A stretch of 64,000 nucleotides of DNA from positions 2,945,063-3,009,062 of the forward strand of contig NOKP01000002.1 of assembly GCA_002682825.1 (NCBI GenBank). Direction: 5' to 3'. Origin of the DNA: Neonectria sp. B-13 (taxonomy: Eukaryota; Ascomycota; Sordariomycetes; Hypocreales; Nectriaceae). The translations under genes and the position numbers were made by a program. Shown here one piece after another: positions 42,815-54,670 of the stretch; position 1 is the stretch's first letter; the number at the start of each line of letters is the position of its first letter. The notes beneath the pieces are model-generated. The model did not search any database, was not told the DNA's origin, and saw nothing but the letters and a program-made list of their open reading frames with translations.

Positions 42815-45800
42815 TTTCTTTGTTGAGTTGGCCGAGGCCCTGGCTTGCGTGGTGAACGCAGTCGTCTTCGACAGAGAGAATAAAGGTAACACTGGACGAC
42901 AAGAAAGAAAGATCGATGGGGCAGAGCGACTCAGCCGAACAAGAGGATATGCTCGCGCGCAGACTCGCGACAACAAGAAAGAGGGGACGAAATGGGCCAG
43001 CCTGACTTTTACCATCAACTCTCAAACGAGCAAATGTTGTTGTGGCAATCAGGGTCCCGCGCGTAAACAAATCCCGGAACGCGACCCCTGCCGAATCCCA
43101 GCTGCTGATGTGGAGACCGTGTCTCGGCGCCTTAGGCCATAATGGGAGGTCCTTGTCTAACGCCTCACTCATGTTTGTGTTGCTGACTCAGCAGGATGCT
43201 AAGTCATCCGCCTGACTTACATCTTCAACACTATGCCAGTGTCCGTTGGCTCTTGTCATCTCAGACGGTGTTTGTACGCCCCAAGATCGCCCAGCCTTTG
43301 CAAGGCCGGTCTATGCTGGCTGTAGTGCCCACTTGAAATCGGCCGATGCTGAAATCGAATCCATCCCAGCCGCCTCAATTTTCAAGCGTTCTCTGTTCCA
43401 CCAATTTCGGTCCTTGGCATGCACGCGTCTGGAGGTCAACAACAAACTTCAATTTCAATGCTCAAGCATCACCAGTCGCCTGCAAGCCCACCTGATGTGG
43501 ATTTTGTCCGCCTCTATTCGTACAGCACCCATCGAGGCCCAACATGTCGCCTTCATGCTGGGGCCCGATCCATTCGCTTCCCAGCCCACGCCTTCGTTGC
43601 ACAAGTTTGACAGAACCGGGCACTCCCCAATTCAGGCTGCCCACCGCTACGTGAAGACTGACAGCTGTCTGGCTGTCGAGAAGTCCACTTATTGCCGTCT
43701 TTTTCCTGGGCCAACCCTGTCGATCCTCGAAGTCAGACATGCACGGCTCCAGTCTTGACCGGCGGGCCGAGTCTGGATGTGCAACAGCCCATGGAGAATC
43801 ACCCTCTATCACCAAGGCATGTGTTGCCCTGAGTCCGGACGCCATGCCTGGCCCGTCTTTTATGTTCCACCGTCTTCGAGATTAGCGTGGCTGATGTTGG
43901 CCGTATCACTTGCGTGGAACTTAGCGGATCCGTCTCGTTACGCCTAAGGCCAGTCTGCCACGATTGGTCGTTTCAACTGCCACCACGGTTACGACTCACA
44001 TCCATTAAGCTTCATCATCTCCAATGTAGTACTGAATTTGGCAGTTAGGTTGTCGAGGTCCAAGTCCGCTTCCAGTAGCTCAGCATCACCTTTGTTCGAC
44101 ATATCCAGGAATAACTAGAGCCCTCAAAGTGTTTTGCTCTATGAGGACACCTATGGTTGCCTCTGCAGCTTCGTTGCCTTCACTAGGCTTGAATATTGAT
44201 CATCGCCTCGCTCAGGCGCAGTCGCCATCACCCGCAAGACGGGCAGCATGCCTGGACGTCTCATCAGAGGCCCCGTCCAACACGGCATGCCGGGCGACAC
44301 CGGCCCATGCGATGTGTACTGAAAGCTCCACAACTTCAGTACATCAGGAAAAAAGGCAACCTGCTCCGAAGTCGATGCAGGGAGCCGTCTGGATGACCAT
44401 GGTTGCACTCCGCATGAGAGCAGTGACAGCTCCTCGCCTTAGTCCTCCCGCCGTCCTACCTAGACATTGTACAATCATCTGAAACTAACCCATGGGTATC
44501 AGAGATTTTATGTCCGCCATTTGCTAAGCTGTAAATTGTGGAAGCAGGTGTTTCCAGATACATTCACAGCTCGGCCCGACGGGCTCACGCAGAGCGCCAA
44601 ACAACACGGCCTTGGACGGGACGTGGTGGGGTTCTCATTTACGGCAGACCGTCAAGGCTGAACAGTGTTAGCTACGACTCTGGTTGCAAGTTGCAACGGT
44701 GTTCGATCGGGGCGTGTCTTGGCCTTGCGTGTACCTCCCAAACTCACACCCACTCAACGCCTCTGGATTTAGCATCAAGCTTAGAAGCGCCCGCGCCATC
44801 ATTCGTTAAGAATCACCGGTTAGCGCCACTGATGCGAGAGCTGGACACGGACTTATGTCGATGACCGAACCGTCGGTTCACCACGTCAGATTGATCGACT
44901 TGTAAGGCTTCTCTTGATATATCTGCCGTGAGGGACTGACTCGAGGGCTAAGATATTCCCCCGTTCCAATCCGACATCTCCCTGGCAGGCCGCATGGGCA
45001 CTGCAATGTTTTGGTCACAGCTGGGCGTCTCTTGTGTGACACAGAGGCAGTTGCACCGATCCACCTAGCGATGGGCAAGGGACCACTCGAGTGATTGCCC
45101 CAACACCATGCGAGCTGGCGAATTCCGGCACTGGGGGGAACTCATGGTCTCGTCTTCGCCGTACGGCAACATAGAGTCTTGTCGAGCTTGAGGATGCATC
45201 CATATCGGGCTTGGGCTTGTGCTCCCTCGGACATTTTTCTTGTGTCTGTACGCCGGCAAGCTCGTGTGAGTAACAGCAACCAGCAGCATGACAGCTGTGA
45301 TGTTCAGTATCTTTGGGCAAGAAGCGAAGAAGAGAAAGTCAACTAGCCTTGCTTCTAGAAAATCTCATCGAACATCCTCCATCATCAGAGGACGAGTGGA
45401 GTAGGCGGCGGCTATGTGCAGTTCGGCGCTCCCGTGCCAACTCAAGACCTGAATTTGTTTTGGCGGTCTGGCTGAAAGAAAGAATCCCTGGAATGTCTCA
45501 TCCAAATATTAGTTGCTGAGGGAAAATATCCTAGCTTCTTCAGCCAAGTTCAACACCAAGTCATCTCGGTCTACGACTGCCCAAGACGGTTGTCAGTTGT
45601 GATACGGACACGTAGGGCGACTCGAGCAAGTTTAGGGCAGCGCCCAGAGCCTGAAATACTTTGAAGGCGTTCCAAAAGACTGAAATGTTTCGTTGTACTG
45701 TCTTCACAGAGCGGACTGACTGGGGTAGGGAGGCCTGGGTGATGGGCTATGCAAGTACCCGTTGGCGCTCTAGTTCCGCCAGCGCTTCCTGGGGTGGCTT

Positions 45801-46904
45801 CGAATAGCGAGACACCAAGCTTCGGGCCCCTACGGGCTTGTACTTTGGCTCGCCAGATTCAGGTGTCGGTTCGGCGACTTTCGGTCTGTCCCATTCAACT
45901 GCAGGATATTGCCATTGAACAACTCCCGTTCTGGCTTGCGGGTTTCCCATGTTGGAAGTACCTGCAGTCGGAAACGGTTAGGCCATTCTTGGGACCGGTT
46001 TGGGGGATACACCACGGGAGTGTGACGGAGAGCAGATGAGCAAAGAGCAAGGGGCGAGGGGGCGAGGGGGGAGGCTTCCGCAATCCCACCCCCAGCGGCA
46101 TCGGTCGGCACCCCCCTGTTGCGGTTCTCTGCTTTTCGCTGTTGATGCAGAGAAAACACAGGGAAAGCACACAGAAAGCTGTTTGATACACTGGTTCTTC
46201 AAGATTATCGGTGCGGACACTCCGGAGCTAAATCCCGGGCGCCAGGGACATCGAGGCTGTGGGACACGCCGTGTCTGTCTACTCATCAAACTACCTTGGA
46301 CGCTCTCGTTATTGCTCTCGACCTCAAGGATTTAGGCTGGTCGGCTTCTTTCATTTAGCTGTTTCGCGCCGACCTAACGACGCCGTCTTGTCATCTATCA
46401 CTTGTTACTTTTGCTAGCCTTCACCGACGAAGAGCGGTGGGGATTTGCAAGCTCAGCCATCTCATCTGAGAGGCTGACCGTCAGAGGCCAGAGACAAAGA
46501 AATCTGCATCAAGGAAACCGGTGATTCTGGCAGAACAACGCACCCAGTCGCTAGAGTTGGCTCCCCAATGCGAAAGTGACTCAAGCCTCGCAGCGAAAGC
46601 GACCAAGGGTTCCTTGTCCTTGACAAGTCGGCGAGACGCCGCTTCAAAGACTATCCTGTCCCGAGGTGTTTGTCAAGCCGGAGGGTGACTTGGAGGTGAG
46701 GAGTTCCTACTGGCTGTTACCTGTCTGTCCCTCCCTGTAGCCCGGTGTTGGGTTATATCACGGCCGCTGCCCGCCGCACCGTCCCAAGCATTTGGTTCAT
46801 CCACCCAACTACAACAAGGCCTTTTTGTCTCCTCCAGGCCACGTCGGCATTTCTGCATCCTAAAAATATTGTTTCTAATCCGCTGGTAAACTCTACTATT
46901 CGCC
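42815..46904. other. 4.1 kb divergent intergenic region, TOP2 / Xbp1-like
   Basis: No gene I can support. The TOP2-proximal part contains GTAAACAA, a forkhead-type site, at 43063-43070, and ACGCGT at 43423-43428. The longest frame (about 43246-43758) starts at a non-ATG codon and shows no domain. The length fits the long regulatory regions often found in front of APSES-type regulators in filamentous fungi, but that is inference. Confidence 0.5.
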
Positions 46905-48534
46905 ATGCTGTCCCTCAAGACGCTGCTCAACCCTGCGCCTCCGGGTCGAGAGACTGGCCCCTCCTTTCAACCAAGCCCTACACCTTCATCCCCGGCTTTC
47001 TCCAACATTACCGACAACTCAGCCTTGGGGATGGACCGTCCGAGAATGCCCCCCATCCGGCTAAGCATGGACCGAAGTATGGAGCGAAGCAGCATGGCGA
47101 AGTCCAAGCTTCGGGGTCCCATCAAGTACCCCCCCTTCGAGAACCTCGCAGAGGGATCGCTTTCGGAGATCCGGAGGTTCCAGATCATGAATTTTGGGTA
47201 CATCAAACAGTCTTGCTCGCACATTCCTTACAACAGCGGCAAGAAGGACTTTTTTGAGAAGACAGGGCGTGAAAGCTTCGAAGGTGCGCGCTCTGAGACG
47301 ACCTCCTCGCGTGGTGCCGCTAACAGCAACTGCGCAGTGTTTCGATACGAGTTCACGGTTCCCGGACAAACCACTGAATACATCGTCATGTGGGACTACA
47401 ATATCGGCCTCGTCCGCATGACGCCCTTTTTCAAGTGTTGTCATTACGGAAAAGTAGGCAATCAGTTGTTGCTGTCGCTGTGATGGTGTGGCGCTAATAA
47501 CGGAGTAGACCGTCCCGGCCAAGATGCTAGGACTTAACCCGGGACTCAAAGATATTACTCACAGCATAACCGGAGGCTCCATCGCCGCCCAAGGTGACTT
47601 GACCTCGCACGAGGAATCTGCGGACTCCATTCTGACTTGGTCGCTAGGTTACTGGATGCCGTTTGAGTGTGCCAGAGCAGTCTGCGCGACGTTCTGTTAT
47701 CAAATCGCCGGGGCGTTGATCCCCATCTTTGGGCCGTCGTTCCCCTCCGAATGCTTCCCACCGGGCTCCCCAGAGTTTGGCCGTATGATAATCGACCCGC
47801 GACTAGTCATCGAGGCTACTCAAGAGGCCGAGGTTTCTCGACACCTGCATATGAATGCTATGGCTCCTGGCCTGGCTAGTGCTACCAGCTTCCCTCGAGG
47901 CGAGCGAACGGCCGCGCTCAGCCCATTTACTTCCGACGAGCGCAAGATGCAGTTCAGACCTCGTCTGACCTGTGACCCATCGTGGATGATGGATAGTACA
48001 GACAACCCCTATCATTCGACACCCAACTCTGCGTCAAGCATCGGGTCGGGGCTCCATGGGTATATGGTCACCTCGCGGCCTCCCTCGAGCTGGACACCTG
48101 CCAATCACCCCAGCCCCCAGAACGACGACTATTGTCCCGATCCGTTTCTCAGCACCGTCCCAGGAACATCGGTCGAGACGTACATGACGCCTAGCTGGGG
48201 ACCTAAGCGACGATTCGAGTCCGAGGAGCGTGACTACAGCTATCGAACCAGCGCGAGCCCGATCGTGGGCAGCACAAGCTACGTAAGAATTAGCCCTGCC
48301 CAGATGGCCACAACGCCCGAGCCGACCCCCGCAAGGACTGGACTAAAAGTGAACGAGCTCGTCAGTGCTGAGGATGCTGCTGCTACGCTGTTGCTCCTGG
48401 TCGGCGGGGCGAAGAACCAAGGTCCCTCGAAGGCTACTGCTCTACGCCCCGTTGCACCAACTAGACTAAGTTCATCTAAGCTATCAGTCGTCGATGAACA
48501 TCAGAGAAAGAGACGGCGGGGGAACGAAGCCTAG
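46905..48534 (+). CDS. APSES-type transcription regulator, Xbp1-like
   Basis: Four exons: 46905-47283, 47338-47453, 47509-47593, 47648-48534; product 488 residues. The protein starts MLSLKTLLNPAPPG. The APSES/KilA-N DNA-binding domain spans about 75-230 and is split over all four exons: YPPFENL, HIPYNSGKKDFFEKTGRESF, VFRYEFTVPGQ, EYIVMWDYNIGLVRMTPFFK, KTVPAKMLGLNPGLKDITHS, then GYWMPFECARAVCATFCYQI and FGRMIIDPRLV. The rest is Ser/Pro-rich with a basic KRRRGNEA end. Yeast Xbp1 is a stress- and starvation-induced repressor; the orthologous role here is inferred. Introns 1 and 3 are both 54 bases, stop-free and in frame, so retaining either would insert 18 residues into the DNA-binding domain. 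Some domain positions are unusual (Cys-rich ARAVCATFC). Confidence 0.88.
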
Positions 48535-48818
48535 GTTTGTTGCCGTGGTAGAGTCCACCGAGGAGTGTCTTGGTTGGGAGGAGTTACCTGCATTGCGACA
48601 TGTCATCGAACCCAAGTAGATGGCTTTGAGGGGAGCAACGGTCACTTCGGACAGGTGTTTTCTTTGGTGTTTGTCTTTGGGAAATGTGGTGTTCTTTACT
48701 TTAAAAGTTGTCTGGACTGGACGTTGCGCATTTTATACCACTAGCAATCACAACTCTATGAGCAGAGTTAATCGTCAAATCATCAAATCGCTTTTCCTTT
48801 GCTGCCTTTGCTTCCCGC

Positions 48819-50084
48819 TCAGCTTGTCTGACCGCCCTCGCCCTTCTCCGACGCCCGCTTGGCCTTGTGCTCCTTTACCCACGCCTCGGCCTTCGCCCGC
48901 GGCACGACGAAGATGCGCACCACCTCGTCCACGACCTCAACCTTGCCGGTGCTCAGGACCTTGAGCAGCGACAGCCGCTTGCCCATCTTCAGCAGGCCGC
49001 CCTCGCGGGTCTCGACGTAGCACTCGACGCCCGCAGGCGTGTAGGCGCCCTCGCGGTCCCACGGCAGCGGGAACACGTACGCCAGGTGGTCCTCGAGCGT
49101 CTGCGTCTCGTTGAAGGCCTTGATGAAGTCCGACTCCAGGTTCAGCGGGTACAGCAGCACGGCGGGGAACGAGAGCGTGCTGCGCGGGTCGTCGGCGTCC
49201 GGCACCAGCTCCAGCTTGGCGTCCTCCATCTCCGGCGGCTGCGCCGTGGTGCGCGTCGGGATATTGCGCGCCCGCAGCGCCGCCTTGACGAGCAGCGCCC
49301 GGCGCTTGGTGCGGGCCTCGCGCTCGGCGACGACCTTGCGCCGCGCGTCGACCTCCCGGGCGCGCTTGACGATGTCGTCGGCGACGGCCTTCAGGCCCGC
49401 GTTGGTGGCGTCCAGTGCCAGGCCGCGCGCGCACACGTCGTCGGCCTCGGCGATGCGGTCCACGGCGAGGAGCGCGCGGGCGCTGCGGTAGTGGGCCTTG
49501 ATGTTGCGCGGGTTGAGGCGGATGGCGCCCGCGCAGTCGGTCCAGCAGCTGCGGTAGTTGCTGAGGACGAGGTGGCAGGCGGCGCGGTTGACGTAGAGGG
49601 ACTCGAGGGTGTCGCGCTGCTGGGCGATCTCGTCGTCCGAGTCGGGCTCGGTGTCCACGAGGTTGGCCGTCTCGCCGCGCGTGCGCTTGCGCTCCTCCTG
49701 CCACAGGATGGCGATGCCCTTGGTGTAGAACTCTTTGGCGTCGGCGTAGCTCTTGGCCTTGAAACACTCGTTCCCGCGGTCCTTGAAGTCGCTGCCGTTC
49801 TCCAGCGGCGTTCCCTCGTAGGCGAGGGCCTGCAGGGCGGCGATGTCGTCGTTGTCGGGGTCCGCCTCGTCCAGGTCAGTCATGAAGAGCGGCGACTTCT
49901 TGAGGTCCGCCACGACCTCGTCCACCGTCTTTCCCCGGTTCGCCTTGGCAATGGCAGCTGCCAGCGGAAGCGCAGGCGCGGCCGCCTCGGTCTGGTTGTC
50001 CTGGGCTGGCGTCCCTGAAGCCTCCTCCGCCTTGGACAGCTTCAAGGCCGCCTCCATCTGATCGGCGATGGCTTCAAAGTCCAT
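48819..50084 (-). CDS. CNS1: Hsp90/Hsp70 co-chaperone Cns1 (TTC4 family)
   Basis: An intron-free frame of 421 residues. It opens MDFEAIADQMEAALKLS and has the conserved PLFMTDLDEADPDNDDIAAL segment before the TPR block. Three TPR motifs span about 98-225 (FKDRGNECFKAKSYADAKEF; LYVNRAACHLVLSNYRSC; NIKAHYRSARALLAVDRIAE), followed by a charged helix (RRKVVAEREARTKRRALLVK). A C-terminal 'wheel' domain follows, with FPAVLLYPLNLESDFIKAF, then TLEDHLAYVFPLPWD. Cns1 binds the C-terminal tails of Hsp90 and Hsp70 through its TPRs; yeast Cns1 also supports eEF2 folding. The gene converges on the Xbp1-like gene with 284 bases between stops. Very high GC leaves long spurious frames on both strands. Confidence 0.95.
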   Translation of the reverse strand: MDFEAIADQMEAALKLSKAEEASGTPAQDNQTEAAAPALPLAAAIAKANRGKTVDEVVADLKKSPLFMTDLDEADPDNDDIAALQALAYEGTPLENGSDFKDRGNECFKAKSYADAKEFYTKGIAILWQEERKRTRGETANLVDTEPDSDDEIAQQRDTLESLYVNRAACHLVLSNYRSCWTDCAGAIRLNPRNIKAHYRSARALLAVDRIAEADDVCARGLALDATNAGLKAVADDIVKRAREVDARRKVVAEREARTKRRALLVKAALRARNIPTRTTAQPPEMEDAKLELVPDADDPRSTLSFPAVLLYPLNLESDFIKAFNETQTLEDHLAYVFPLPWDREGAYTPAGVECYVETREGGLLKMGKRLSLLKVLSTGKVEVVDEVVRIFVVPRAKAEAWVKEHKAKRASEKGEGGQTS

Positions 50085-50873
50085 TCTGATCTTCTTCTTC
50101 TTCTTCTAGAGCCTCAAACCCGAGCTATTTGCTTGATGCTGGAAAAATAAAAGCGGCTTGGTTAGGTTCCGTGGATTCGGGGGTTCGCCGTCGTCGGAGC
50201 GACTGCCTAACTCGCTGTGATAAAATTTGAGCCGTGTTTCTCCAGCTTTCGGTGGGTGGCGAAAATTCTATTGGGCACTGACCGACAACATCTCGACTAC
50301 ATCTCAACTACACATCGCAGAAGAGACGACAGGTTTATTCAAAAGCCATAGTCTCAGTTCGGTCTTCTTTTTATTTACTCTGGTAGTTGTTTCGGGTTTC
50401 CCTTAATTTTTCTGTTTTCCTCACGGCACCCACACAACTACTGCGACACCACAGATTTGACATACATATTCATCCAATATTCAGTTCTATGACGCTCTAT
50501 GAGTATCCATAATTTTTAACGCTTTGATCTAGGTATAGAAAAGATGTGAGAAATTTCAAAAGCCCAGTAGGCAAAGACCAACAACAAACTCCTTTGCTCC
50601 ATTCCCAACAACCCCCCACCGCAGAGAAAATGCAAACATAACAAAGCCAACCGCTCAACATTAACAAAGCCCTGGAAAAGTCAAGAAACAAACATCGCTT
50701 TTTTGTGACAGAGCCCCGAAAACAAACCCAAACTCCAAAACGCTCACTTAGTACAGGCATAAGTGGAATTCGTACTCGGTCGACTGTTCTCCCAGCCAAA
50801 CAGTTATTTTATAAAGTGCGGGCACATGGCACACTTCCAAACCCTAGCAATGAGCTAGCTTCGCGTGATCATG
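50085..50873. other. CNS1 promoter / MFS transporter 3' region
   Basis: 789 bases. A GAAAATTC pair at 50261-50268 is half of a heat-shock element but lacks a third unit. AT-rich from about 50,330 to 50,860. No gene seen. Confidence 0.5.
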
Positions 50874-52603
50874 TCAGTCAGTGTCGTAAAACGAAACTTC
50901 GGTGACAGTGACGGTGGTGACTTGTTTGTGGCGTACAGTTTCGTCCTCCTCGGAAGGCTTATCGTTGTGGAATCGCGGCACCCAGAAGCACTGGACAGCC
51001 CCGACAATGGCCATGATGGCGCTACCGTACCATGCCAATGCGGAGCAGTTGGCCTTGGTGCCGAGAGAGTAGAGGAAACCTGCAACAGGAGGAGAGATCA
51101 TGCGGCACGCGGCAGCCGCGCTGGCAGCCAAGCCATTGACCTTGCCCAAGGCGCTCGGGTAAGGGGTCGCATCCTTGATGAGAATCATGAGGAGGGGATA
51201 GAGGGTGATGGAGACGATGTTCCGTACAGCGAGACAGAGGTAAATCGCCGGATAGAGGAGAGATTGGGGGACAAGGAGTAGCATGGGCATGATGATGTAG
51301 GCGATAGGGTGCATCACTGCAACCAGGAGGAAGAGCCGGTAGGTACCGAGTTTGTTTGCTGCCCAGGGGAAGATGACGCCCTGCACGATCAAGGCGATGC
51401 CACCGTCGACCGCCATTATCAATCCCACATTATGTAGAGAGAGGCCCAACCCTCCAGGGGAGTAGAAGGGAAACATTGCATGTGTCTTCATCGTCTGGAA
51501 GGCAGCCACGCGCTCGTCTTCGAAGAAGATGGGCAGCAAGTGATCATACGTCATGGAGTGGTAGGTGAATATGCACAAGGAGACAATGAAGCCGACGACT
51601 CGCTTGTTCCAGATCTTTTCGGCGGGTGGCTGCGTGTCCTTTTCAGTCATAAACATATCCCGGTCTACTCCAGCGACTTCCATAGCCCCATACGTCTGGT
51701 GCTCTCCGGGCTGAAAGTCGGCTGTTGAGAGGCTATTCCGTGGTTCCGACGAGGCGAGCAAGGGAGTCTCTTCCGACGAGGCACAACTCTCGGTCGGCAG
51801 GACCGTCTGAAGTCGCAAGATTGGATGCGTCTCCTCGAGGAGAAAGAAACCAAGTAAAATACTGATGAGCAACATGGCAGCGCAAATCAAGTTGGGTAGC
51901 AGATATGGGAACCTCGCAAACAAGGCCCCTGGGGGGAATGCTCGAGGCCACGAGAGTTGAGGATTGGCAAAGATACCGCCTATGGAAGGACCAATTATTG
52001 TGCCAACGCTCCAGACAAAAGGCATGATGGAGAATGCGCGGGCTGTATGACTTGGTTAGTCCACGTGGCGAAGGGCAGAATCCGCGTTGCGGGAGCAAAC
52101 TTACGTTCGTGCTCTGGCCGAGTGACGATCTCACCCACCATGGTTTGAATGACTCCAATGTTTCCGTTCAACATGCCGCCCAGAGCCCTGCCAAACAGAG
52201 CAACCCAAAAGTTGGGGGCAATTCCAACCATGATCATGCTGAGCATGGTGCCGACACATCCCAGCATCAAGACAGGTTTTCGGCCAATTCGATCTGACAA
52301 GCCGCCCCAGTACATGCCCATGGCAGCCTCAGCGAGGGAAAATGCCGATATAAGGACACCGGAGTAGAACGAGGCATGGCTTTCGTCGCCAATCTTGAAA
52401 TCCTTGACCAATGCCCACGCGTAGGGAAAGATGGATGTCAGGGCCACGGGCTCTGCTAGTCGAACGATAGCTATTTTGAAACATGGTCAGCCAATTGCCC
52501 ATGGTACGGCCAAGATGCTGGAGCAGATCATACCGAGTAGGAAGAGCTGCATGGCCGGAAAGTCGTCCGGGTTGCGGACGCGAGGCTGCCCCAGGAGAGC
52601 CAT
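50874..52603 (-). CDS. MFS transporter, DHA1-type
   Basis: Three exons: 52603-52534, 52470-52105, 52042-50874; product 534 residues with about 12 membrane spans. Motif A reads GGLSDRIGRKPV after span 2, and FGRALGGMLNGNIGVIQTMV is the typical span 4 region. TRPEHE joined to PRAFSIMPFVWSVGTIIG crosses the second intron in frame. A hydrophilic loop between the two six-span halves carries SSEETPLLASSEP. The C-terminal tail is charged and ends FYDTD. It belongs to the H+-antiport DHA1 group, whose members export drugs or metabolites; the substrate cannot be predicted. MALLGQPRVRNPDDF is the first in-frame ATG. The gene lies alone, next to a 4.6 kb gap, not in a metabolite cluster. Confidence 0.9.
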
Positions 52604-54653
52604 TGATTCTTCACCTGGCCTTGGCGAAGGGCAGCAAGACGAGTAAAAGATCGACACCTCGAAATGCGACGGTGCCGAAGAGCGAGGGCTGAAGAGGTGG
52701 TGAGCGATGGCGTGCGAGGCCTCTGGTGCGTGGCTCAAGTTGTCTCGGGACGGGGACGATTGTGCCAGGGAGGCCGAAAGGCGACAAGTAAAAGCGATGG
52801 TAAAATGATCGAGAAACAGGGCAGGAGAGACACAAACAGAGTCAAGTGTTCAGTTCAGCAGAGACAAAGATGGCGTGGGAGACTCGTGGGACAAAGGAGA
52901 GACACGGGGTGGGAGAGGGAAGGAGAGGGCATCATATTTGAACCGTGAGCAGCTGGAGCCGTCACCCGTGTAAGTGCAGCAGCGGCGCCAGAGTGGAGCC
53001 GCTCGGCTCTGCCAGGTCGGGCACTCTCCGATAAGGGCATAGAGGCAAGAAGGATGAATCGTTTGCAGCAGGAGGGGGTGGCGATGATAAGGCAACCCGG
53101 TTGTCCTTGTCCTGTGCAGCTTAGGCACTTACGCAGACATGCAAGACCCACGAGAGGGACTATGCTGGGGCTTGGACTTGTTGGTTTTCCATTGGCCTTG
53201 GCGGAGCCGCACACACCCAACAGCCTTGTGCCGAGATGATCACTGGCGACTTACGGCCAAGAGAACTGGCAGCATACCTTAGACAAACGGAATTGGATGG
53301 TTCAGGGCGGTCACCCTGGGTTCGTCAACAAGCCCGACTCCTACCACATCAGAGGAGGGTGGGTGGAGGGGAGGGGTTGTCGCAGCTGTTTTTGAGACGT
53401 TTCCATAGATCATAAGGGAGGGAGATAAACCTTCAGAGGGTACCCTCCCCTCCCCGAGTCGTCTACTCCTTAACTCACCTACTACATAACACGCCCACTG
53501 AGGGAGACGACCGGCTGCGTTGCTGAATCGCATGCGACGAGGAGCCTCGTGATGGAGTTTTTTCTCATTGCTTACCTCCCCTACTAGCATCCCTCGGAGC
53601 ATCGCTAGCACGGATGGTCGGCGGTAGCCCCGTGGTCGTGAAGCTCGGGCAGTCGGATGAGGGCCTCGTCGGATTGGATCGGCAAGGTTCTTAGCACCTT
53701 GAATCGTCTCCTAGAGACCCAGCTACAGTTCTCCGCACGGCCATTAGCAATGGTCCCTTGTCAGAAAGCAGGCCGCGCATGGAGTCCCGGCTTCGGCTTT
53801 CCAAGCTGGCTCGCAAGGCCTGCATTGGCTTGACCAAGATTCTGCATGCAGCTACTTCGTTGGAAACAGTGAAATGTGATTGGCTGGCACCACCGATAAT
53901 GTTCGTGTTCATGTGGCTTGTGCGCGCCTACCTGGGCGTCGATTCGAGGTGGGCCTGCGCTAAGGTATGCCTGTATCCAGCATTAGGAGCACGCCATGGA
54001 ATATGATTGGCGGGATGCTTCAGGCTAACGGGGCGCCACCCAGGATGAAATTTTGCCGTGCACGCACTGATCCGTGCACTGACAAGACGGAGCCGACAGC
54101 GGGCTTCCCGCCCATCCATCCTCGTTCTCAGTGTTCATCTCGTAACATCAATCTCGACGACCTGTCCGTCCTTTCCGCGTTAGGACAAGGCCATGGCTCC
54201 TCGAGCTGTTGGAGTCATAGGAGCACGCTGACTCTCGGTCCAACCCTTCCAGCTCCGTGCTGCCCCGGTCGCAACAGACCACGTTACTTCGCACCACACA
54301 GCACAGTCGAAACTGCAGTCCGGAGTCTAGGCATGCCCATGTCAGCCCATCCGCCATCTCATAGCTTTTGCAAGTTGCAACGTGAGAGTGAGATAAAGGA
54401 CGCCCATCGTTTTGCCACTCCTTCCCTTGACCGAATCGAAGCTTCAGTGAGATATGCTGGCATCACTTTCTCGACGATGAATGCAGCTTTGGGGGGTCTA
54501 GTGCAACCATCAGTGCTGTCTTAGATGCTTTGGTCACGCACGTGCGATGTCTTGAAGTGAAGTCTCGCATGGTTCCCCAACAGGGACGTTTGCCTCCAAG
54601 TGCCACCACTCACCAGTCGTAGCACCCAAGACATCCAATGGTTTTTTACGAAT

Positions 54654-54670
54654 ACTGTACATAGTACAGT
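54654..54670. repeat. 7-bp arm palindrome with GTACATAGTAC core
   Basis: ACTGTAC and GTACAGT flank ATA. The same 11-base core occurs at 19386-19396 and, with one C-to-T change, at 23426-23436, all in intergenic DNA. Confidence 0.6.

Noticed and set aside
43246..43758. A 170-codon frame between TOP2 and the Xbp1-like gene
   Set aside because: It starts at TTG, has no recognisable domain and no supporting splice or codon pattern.
48867..50018. A 383-codon plus-strand frame opposite CNS1
   Set aside because: Antisense to a clear TPR protein; composition is Val/Leu/Arg/Gly-rich with no domain.
52604..52738. N-terminal extension of the first MFS transporter
   Set aside because: The upstream in-frame codon is TTG, not ATG; MALLGQ is the first ATG before the first span.
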